NCBI RefSeq assembly: GCF_052857255.1
Contig: NC_135497.1
Span: 195,458,006 to 195,522,005, forward strand
Source: Amblyomma americanum
Taxonomy: Eukaryota > Arthropoda > Arachnida > Ixodida > Ixodidae
Direction: 5' to 3'
DNA length: 64,000 bases
Within the stretch, counting starts at the first letter, position 1; each line of letters starts with the position of its first letter. The notes beneath the pieces were generated by a model. It searched no databases. It was not told where the DNA came from and was given only the letters and a program-made list of their open reading frames with translations. Below are positions 57,058-64,000 of this stretch, in pieces. The position numbers and the translations under genes are program-made.

Positions 57058-58386
57058 TACCGTATTTGCATGATTCTAAGTCGACTCGAATGTAAGTCGA
57101 CCCCCCCCCCCCCCCCCCCCCCCCCCCTCTATATATTATTTCTGAAAAAAAAAAAAAAGCTTGGCGGTCATTTAAGCTTGGTCTTTAATAATAGAACACG
57201 ATAGCACTATCCTGCAGCCACTGCTTATCACCAGCCACTATCGGCTGCCGCGCGTGGGTGTGCCCATAGGCACATTCCAAAACGAAAATGTATTAGTCAC
57301 TGTACTCGTCCACACTTGCGCCATCGTCCCGACTACCGCTGTCGTTGTGATCGCTATTGGGGTGTCACAGCACACCCTTCTAACGTTGTCGTGCAGAGGA
57401 ATCCCGCGATTCGCGAACAGCCACATCACGAAATCGCGTGGAAGAGCTGAAAATTTTGCCTCGCTGCAGCTGCCACACCTGTATCACGCGTTGCAAACAT
57501 CGAACGTGCGGCCCGGTGTGCAGTTGTTCGTTTCTTCTGTGTAACGAATGACAGCCATCTTGAATATAGCCGTGAACGAGCGCCGGTCGCTTAACGGACC
57601 CGGAGCATGAATGACAATGACGAAGCACTAGATTAAAAACTTGTGAAACGCGGCTGGCAGTAGTCAAATGCGTCAGAGCCAAAGTGAAACTACGTGTGAG
57701 CAGCGTTGGCTCTACCGTCGGCTACCGACACTTCCCGGCGCCGCTGCTGTTCCGAGTGGCGGCGACGCCGAAATTGGAACAGTGGCTCTTCCATGAACTA
57801 TCTACGCCTCCTTGAGCACCGAGTGGTGAAATGCAGCCGGCAGTAGTCAAATGCGTCAGACCATGGCCTCCTCAGAGGAGGCTATGGTCAGACCCATAGA
57901 GAAACTACCCGTGAGTGGTGTCGGCTCTTCCGTTGGCTACAGACACTCTCCTGCGCTGCTGGCATTCTGAGTCGCGGGTGATTGGAACAGCGGCCCTTCC
58001 ATCAACTATTGACGCTCCCTTGAGTGTCGAGTGCTTAGTTGAAAGTAAAAAAACTTGGAGGACGCCTATTAACAGTAGAACGTGAATGCGTTATCGGACC
58101 AATGTGCGGGGGTGTCAGTTTGCTGCTTATCAACAACCTCCATCTGCCGCCGCGCGCGGGGAGGGGATGCCGGTTCTGCGCACTGACACAGCAGCTGCTC
58201 AAGGCCAAAAGCGATGCAACGGAGCCGCGCTGCAAAAATGCAACCGCGCTGTAGCATGCCTGATATCTCGTTTGTCTCGCCTTTATTATGATGCCATGTT
58301 TTAGTTTCGATTGTAATTCGACCCTTCCACTTCGGATTTTAAAAATCTGAAAAATAGGTCGGCTTACAATTGTGTAAATATGGTAT
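57058..58386. mobile_element. TIR element family A, copy 2
   Basis: The ends TACCGTATTTGCATGATTCT and GCTTACAATTGTGTAAATAT (then GGTA) are inverted repeats of about 28 bp. A pure run of 27 C occupies 57101-57127. The interior 57246-57620 matches 4640-4960 of copy 1, including GTATTAGTCACTGTACTCGT and GAAAATTTTGCCTCGCTGCA. Both termini are better preserved than in copy 1. Confidence 0.7.
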
Positions 58387-59687
58387 AGGAGAAATTTTCG
58401 GAACAATTTTATAGAAATGTGAAAAATTGTCGGTGGTCTAAAGTGCCTAAAAAGATAGAACAACCTCGTCATGAGAAAGGAAAAAACTGGTTTGTCTTTT
58501 CTTATTAGCAGAAAGTTGTGTGTAATGTGTGTGTGGCCTGTATGGAGACAGCAGATAATGACTTCCTTGAACTGTTCCTGGTGGACACATGACTTCCATT
58601 TGCCTAAAACTGGCTTTACAAAGTGCAGCTTGTTATTTATTGCATTGTTCGAAGCGGATTGCCAATTTTTTTTTCTTGCTTTCAGATGTATTAAAATTAT
58701 GCAATCTTTATATGGTAGATTTACTTTCTTAATTTGCTTGTAACGAGCGTGAGCAGTGCACAAATCTGCCCTTTCGTTGCCTTTTATGCCGACATGACTA
58801 GGTACCCAGCAGAGTCTTATGTTTTTTCCTTGAGCTGTTTATGTTTTTTCCTTGAGGGCTGTGTTATTCGGATCCCTCAAGAAGGCAGGAGTTCCTCACA
58901 GTTCTCTTCAGGACATTGTTTTCCCGCGCGGGAGCCAGTCGAGTAGAAGGGATGCTTCTTGCCTTCTTCTACTTTACCTGCAGGACACGGATTTGGCCTC
59001 CACATGGTGACCTCAGGAGTGTCTATTTGGGTTTTTGCGGACAGTGTTTCTGTGATTTCTATTTAAGAGGAGAGGCTCCTCGAAAAAACTTTTTTTTTAA
59101 TTATGAAGTTAGAGGACTGAAATTTGCACAGCTGGCATAAATTGAGCTTCTGTTTTTAAATATGTAATCAGTTTTTTGATAACTATAGAAGTTCAATTTT
59201 TATTCTCAATGAAATGTATAATTAGCTCCTTTTTTGTGCACACAATTTTTATTAGTAATCATTATTACAGAGAATTTTAAACCATCCTGGGTAGTTCATT
59301 ACAAGCTGCAGAATGTTGAAATCTAGGTGAAATTATATTTGTCTGCATCTTTTTCAGCCAAAAAATTCATGAAAATTAGGGTGTCATTTTCTTTTGTACT
59401 TCAGTCTGTTGGTATGATGCTCTAATAAAAATATGGTAAGCCTAATTATATAAACTAGATTTCCACACTCTATGCACCCCAAGGAATATCTGTGCAAAAT
59501 TTCATTGTGATCCAAGAAGTACAAGAGGAAAAAATTGTGTGCACAAACTTTAAAAACGGGCAAAAACACCAATTTGAGAAAAACTCAATTGAAAGTTCAT
59601 TTGTATGTTGGAGGCCAAAATATTGTCTCAAATCACATAAAACTTGGTGGCAATATAGTTTAACATGTTGGCCACTAGCCCACAAGA
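58387..59687. other. Unassigned intronic stretch
   Basis: AT-rich, with only short shadow ORFs. It may include the 3' untranslated and terminal part of the Mutator-like element that ends at 59688 on the - strand, but no terminal inverted repeat was confirmed. Confidence 0.4.
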
Positions 59688-61526
59688 TTAGAACTCTCCT
59701 GCAGCATATGTTTGGCCCTCACGGTTCTTGCGAACAGAGTCCTCAGTGCGTGCTCGCTTCACCTGGCTGCGGCGATGGGACTTTGCTTCAGCAGTCAGCT
59801 TGGCAGACATCTTTTTAACTCTGCTCTGGTCACTTTCCAAGCTGAGTCTGACCAGCTGCTTAGAAGGGAGGATTCCCAGTTCTTCTAGCACCTTTTCGAA
59901 GCTGGAGTGGCCCCTGTTGAACCACAGGACTGCAATGGCAGTGGCTGTCTCCACTGCAGTCCGTGATGCGAATCGGCTCTTTGGACACAGCATCCAAATC
60001 TTGCTGTTGAGGGATTCAGCAGCGTTCTGAGTCTACCCTCGCAAACAGCGGGTAAGCAGTTTCGAGTCTGTCAAGCGTTTGTATATTGGCAGCACTGCTT
60101 TTCCTTGGGCTTTGGTTAGGAGGGGGGTGTGGTCCGGAGCTGGTTCTCCCAGAGCTTGGGCTCTCTTCTGCCTGCACCAAGAATCATTCCCATCAGGGCA
60201 GAACCTGTGACTGCTTGCACCATTGCTGGAGCACGAATGGAGGTAGGACGCCCAGATTGCACAGTACATGCCTCTTACACTGCCCCGGTTGCTTGTTATT
60301 GCAATCTGATAATAGTTTTGCAATTTCTGGATGGCCTTCTCACCAAGTTTCTGCCCACGTGGCAGTGGTGTCTTCAACTTCCTTAGTGCAGTGCCAAGAC
60401 GTTTAGAAACGTGGCTTGTGCAGTCCTCTTTGGTCACTGCCGTCGGCCCATAAACCTGTGCATCAGAAACTGCAGCATATGCCTTGCTGTCACCATCACT
60501 AAGAAATGTGGTGAACCGCATGTTGTAGGACTGCGTCCTGCTCCAGATGCGTAGTGCTGCTTCTGTTTCCATTGCATGCGATGAGCACTCAACATTTTTT
60601 TCACACACAGGAGAATGAAAGGCCTTCCATACTTCATCCTCTTCGTCACCAAGTGCTTTGTGGCTGCTACAGCCGTGGCAGTAGTTGGTCACCACTTCGA
60701 AGTCTAGGCAAAGGCCAGTGTCCACAGAAATGGCAGTGTCAAAACCATTGTGGCTCTTGTGCCCACGCTTCTGCCAGGTTCCATCAAACATGACCGCAAC
60801 GTCAGTCTCAGCAGTCTCCAATGCAGTTATCCGTCTTGCTTCTGCAAGACTGGCGGCAGCTGCTTTGGTGGCGGCGATGTGTATTTTCTTCGCTATGTTT
60901 TGGAATGTCTTATGGTGAAGTGGCTTTTGTAGGCCAAGAACGCCGCAAAACCTCGTCAGCTGATTGTGCCCGACGCCTATAGAACGCACAGCGAGCACCG
61001 CTTTCACGTTGGTAGCGAAACTATCGCGGGGGCTTCCACTGCAGCGCTCTGCGTCGCTGCCTTCATGGCTGTCGGTGTCAGTGCGTCGCGACGTATACAC
61101 AGCAGAAATTGCTCCTGCCGGGCATGCTTCATTTGCACACCTGAGCTCCAGGAAAGAAGCAAGGCCTTTCCGCTTGTTTTCGACGTCAACCACCACGAGT
61201 AGGCACTTCCCACACGTCCCGCACATGGCACCGCTAACAAGCCTTGTCAGCGCTTCAACATCGCAGATAACGACGCTTGCACCCGTTCTGCTCTCGGCTG
61301 CCTCGTCATCCTGGAACGCTGCCAACTTTTTTTCCGATGCGCTCATGAAGTCAAAAGCGTCACTGATAAAATCAGATGGCCTTGACTCAGATGACATGCT
61401 GCCGTCCTGCCCGTTCTGCTGGCGTAGGGGGCTTGCAGCTTCTGTCGCGTTCGTGGCTCCTTCGCTTTTGCTTGCGCTTACCCCTGTACGGGCGCGCAGT
61501 CCGGCTCTTGCGGAGGCGAAAGTCAC
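59688..61526 (-). pseudogene. Mutator-like transposase with one in-frame stop
   Basis: A single - strand frame runs from an ATG at 61526 to a stop at 59688, interrupted only by a TAG at about 60033-60035, after residue 497. It resembles the arthropod Mutator-like transposase domain family: a CxxC zinc-binding region (C102, C105, then C130, C135), RSIGVGHNQLTRFCGVLGLQ, the first catalytic-type Asp in MFDGTWQKRG (~248), DTGLCLDFEVVTNYCHGCSS and the second Asp group in FLSDGDSKAY (~344). After the stop the frame resumes with TQNAAESLNSKIW, a conserved family motif, so the stop is an inactivating mutation. A basic N-terminal frame (MNNEKKRDFRLRKS) overlaps just upstream in another phase and may be the true start with a shift. 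Confidence 0.8.
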
Positions 61527-61679
61527 GCTTCTTCTCGTTGTTCATCGTCGAAAACTTCCGATAATGCAAACAAATGCTCGGTAGCCGTGCTAGGCGATGC
61601 AACGCGAGCGGATACGAAAGTGCGGGGGTGGCTCCACTACACGGCGACAGCCAATGGCGGCCTCGGGTTCGTGTCACGT

Positions 61680-63684
61680 GACAACAGGAGCGCTCAGCAG
61701 ACGCGGGAAAAAAGCGTTTTCTTTATATTTTCTCGTGAAAATACGAAACTGACGGAGGTGCCAGTCGAAAGAAGAAGGCTTAGCCTAATTTTTGCAAGTG
61801 GTCGCAATGGTGGCCGGCGCCGCTGCCATGAGCGGCGGCAGCTCAAAGATGGCCGAAATTGGGCAGCACGCGCGACTTTTTCGGTCACCGCGGGTCATTT
61901 AGACACATTTTTAACGAACTTCTCGTACAAATCTTACTTTCATATTTTGCTGCATGAAAGTAGGATGTTCAAAGATGATAAAACAAGCGAAAACAGAAAA
62001 TTGAAAATTTTCAAAATAATGCCGATTTTTCGACCCGCGTCTCCCCTTATGTGTCGCTATGGTGGAGCAATTGCCGACAGCAACTGCAAGGCTAATCCCA
62101 CCGGTAGTTTACAACCACTCAACTCAACTCAACTCCTTGAGCTATCACTGTTGTAATGTTGTGTATGAGGTCGCCAAGCAGCGGAAAGTTTACATTTCTA
62201 GAGTTAAGCCCTGTAAGCACACTTAGCGAGTGTGTAAATAAACAATACTGTTTGTGAGGTTACCAGTTACTACTTTTTCTACTATGCACACCCCCCCTGA
62301 TATTTATGCGCATGTGCACAAAATGAGAGGTGCTATCACGCGGCTCCGGCGCAGTGTCAGACTTGGCTACTGTGCCAGTGCATCTGCCACAAGTATGACC
62401 GGCGGGACGCGCGCTGGCGGCTACGGCGCGCCAGCTGTGACGTCATTACTCCTCGCGCATGCGCAGCCCGGCTCTCCAGGAGTCACGCGAAACTGCCCAA
62501 CCTCAGCCAGTGTAGCTCACGCTACAAAAGGAGGATTTCATGTAATCAGTTTTGCACTCAAATTTCACTAATCTTGTTTTCGTGGTCCCTTCCGGCCAAC
62601 ATGTAATGGGGGGTTGATTATATTTATGCCACTCGAATTTTGTCAAATTACAATACATGGAGTGTATCAGCTTCAGCCTACATTTTTCCACCTTTCCATC
62701 AATAGTTTGTTCGATAGCATTTTGCATGTGAGTGACGTTGCATGACGTTCTTATTTATCTAGATAGTGCTGGTGAGGGTGCCATATGCCACTAGTGATTC
62801 TACTGTACAATGAACTAGGTTAAAACTACAAAGCCTCTTTGCTAGAGAGAAAATCCCCAACTTGCCTGGGAATAATTAGCACACTTTATGAATCCTGTAT
62901 TTGTTTAAATGCTTGTGCTGAAAAATGATCTCCAAACCATGAAGGACATTTCACTTGATTTAAAACCATTTATGACAGCTATTTATAAAACCATACCATT
63001 GCAATCACTTTATGGAAAACACTAGCCGACTCAAGAAGTTCTCAAAACTAGCTTCCACAGAACGCTTGGGCTCCTTAGAGTGTTTTTTAACCCCTCATCT
63101 TTCCCTTACTGACTTGCCATGGCTAACCATGTTATAATTATTCATAGCCAACTGCTTCACTCTGCAGCCAGTCATTACTAATTGAATTTGAGCAGCTTCT
63201 AAGGAGCCACATCTCCTTGCTCTATTTCGCACGTATGTCGGGCAGAAAGGGATGGGAGCCAAGATACACGGGGTTCCTCAGCACCTATTAAAAGATCGAG
63301 TTCCCTGAAGCTAGAATGCTTGAGAACCTCTGGCCTTATACTTTAATGACTCATGATGATGTGCTCTGCTGCTGAGCATGCTATAGCAAGCTACATGCAC
63401 AGGAGCACTTCTAACTCCAAGGACAGTTATGTACCAAGACTCAGCATAATCAGATTGGAGCAGTAATGACCCAGGGCCTTCCATCAATATGTCCCAACTC
63501 TCAAAGCCCACAGCATTCCTTGAAGACTTGAAACACATGTATACACTATCATATTATATTTGTAAATCAGAATTAAGTGTCTTAAACAAAGATATCTGAC
63601 GTAAAGAGCTGCAGCATAACTGCCATTCTGCAGATGCATCTACGAGACAAGAAAGACAATCTGACAGCACAGCTGTGCACTCAC
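61680..63684. other. Pseudokinase intron, unassigned part
   Basis: Contains a GC-rich patch at 62330-62480 and a short CAACT repeat near 62117-62132. No TIR partner for the Mutator-like element was confirmed in 61900-62100, although the AT-rich sequence there could be its terminus. No gene signal was recognised. Confidence 0.4.
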
Positions 63685-63798
63685 CTTGGACTGAAAAACT
63701 GCTTTTATGCGAATGAGATGAGGGCTGGAGACAAGGTTGTAATCACTTGCTTTCACCAAGAGCTTATCAAGGTCTTCGGGTCTGTCCAAGGCATACTC
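63685..63798 (-). CDS. Pseudokinase gene, first exon in window
   Basis: Acceptor ATGTGCTTACAG and donor GTGAGT, phase 0 on both sides, 38 codons: EYALDRPEDLDKLLVKASDY followed by NLVSSPHLIRIKAVFQSK. The pattern resembles the C-helix and the beta-4 strand of a kinase N-lobe (x-H-L-I-R-I-x-A-V-F). The exon joins directly in frame to 56511. The beginning of the gene, including the glycine-rich loop region, lies beyond the right edge of the window. Confidence 0.6.
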
Positions 63799-64000
63799 CT
63801 GTAAGCACATAACAAAAATACTTATACACAACGATACCCCAAAAATGTGGTACGACTTTACATGCTCCAAGCCTTAGAATGAAAACGAAAACTCAAATCT
63901 GAAACAAATGAAGAGAGATTGAACAAGCAAGGATAGCATTATTCACAGAAAAAGAAAGACTATTAAAAGCGCAAATGCAGTTTCAAAGCAAAAGTGCATT

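Overview
The window looks like a stretch of an arthropod nuclear genome, most probably an ixodid tick. The reasons are intron-rich host genes with short exons, tRNA-derived SINEs of the type common in ticks, and a dense mixture of Ty3/gypsy, Penelope-like, RTE, pogo/Tigger, Tc1, Mutator-like and hAT relics. The species assignment is an inference from repeat types; no search was run. No bacterial operons, CRISPR arrays or rRNA genes were seen.

Two host genes run towards each other. On the + strand, five exons between 2.3 and 26.6 kb encode the C-terminal 196 residues of an ODR4 homologue (an ODR-4-like membrane protein that helps deliver certain GPCRs to cilia), ending in a membrane segment and a stop. 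All four junctions join in frame. On the - strand, five phase-0 exons between 63.8 and 31.3 kb encode a kinase-fold protein that lacks the catalytic HRD and DFG motifs, so it is probably a pseudokinase. The 5' parts of both genes lie outside the window.

Nearly everything else is intronic or intergenic transposon sequence. Main items: a foldback element (0.56-1.14 kb); pogo-type MITEs with TA target duplications (2.9-3.7, 8.1-8.9 kb); a degraded Ty3/gypsy element (13.7-19.0 kb) nested in an element flanked by TTAA; a Penelope-like relic with inverted terminal arms (20.2-21.1 kb); a nearly intact pogo/Tigger transposon with TIRs (32.4-34.5 kb); a ~490-bp imperfect palindrome (38.3-38.8 kb); a ~123-bp tandem array (46.2-47.1 kb); an internally deleted gypsy element (52.5-55.3 kb, - strand); a SINE inserted in a SINE (55.6-56.1 kb); and a Mutator-like transposase with one internal stop (59.7-61.5 kb, - strand).

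The most unusual item is a Tc1-like DD34E transposase gene on the + strand (39.1-44.0 kb). It is split into three exons whose phases and GT-AG sites match exactly, giving an uninterrupted 353-residue protein. Its introns contain a SINE, MITEs and RTE fragments, and the whole gene lies inside the 19-kb intron of the pseudokinase gene on the opposite strand. It is a candidate domesticated transposase.
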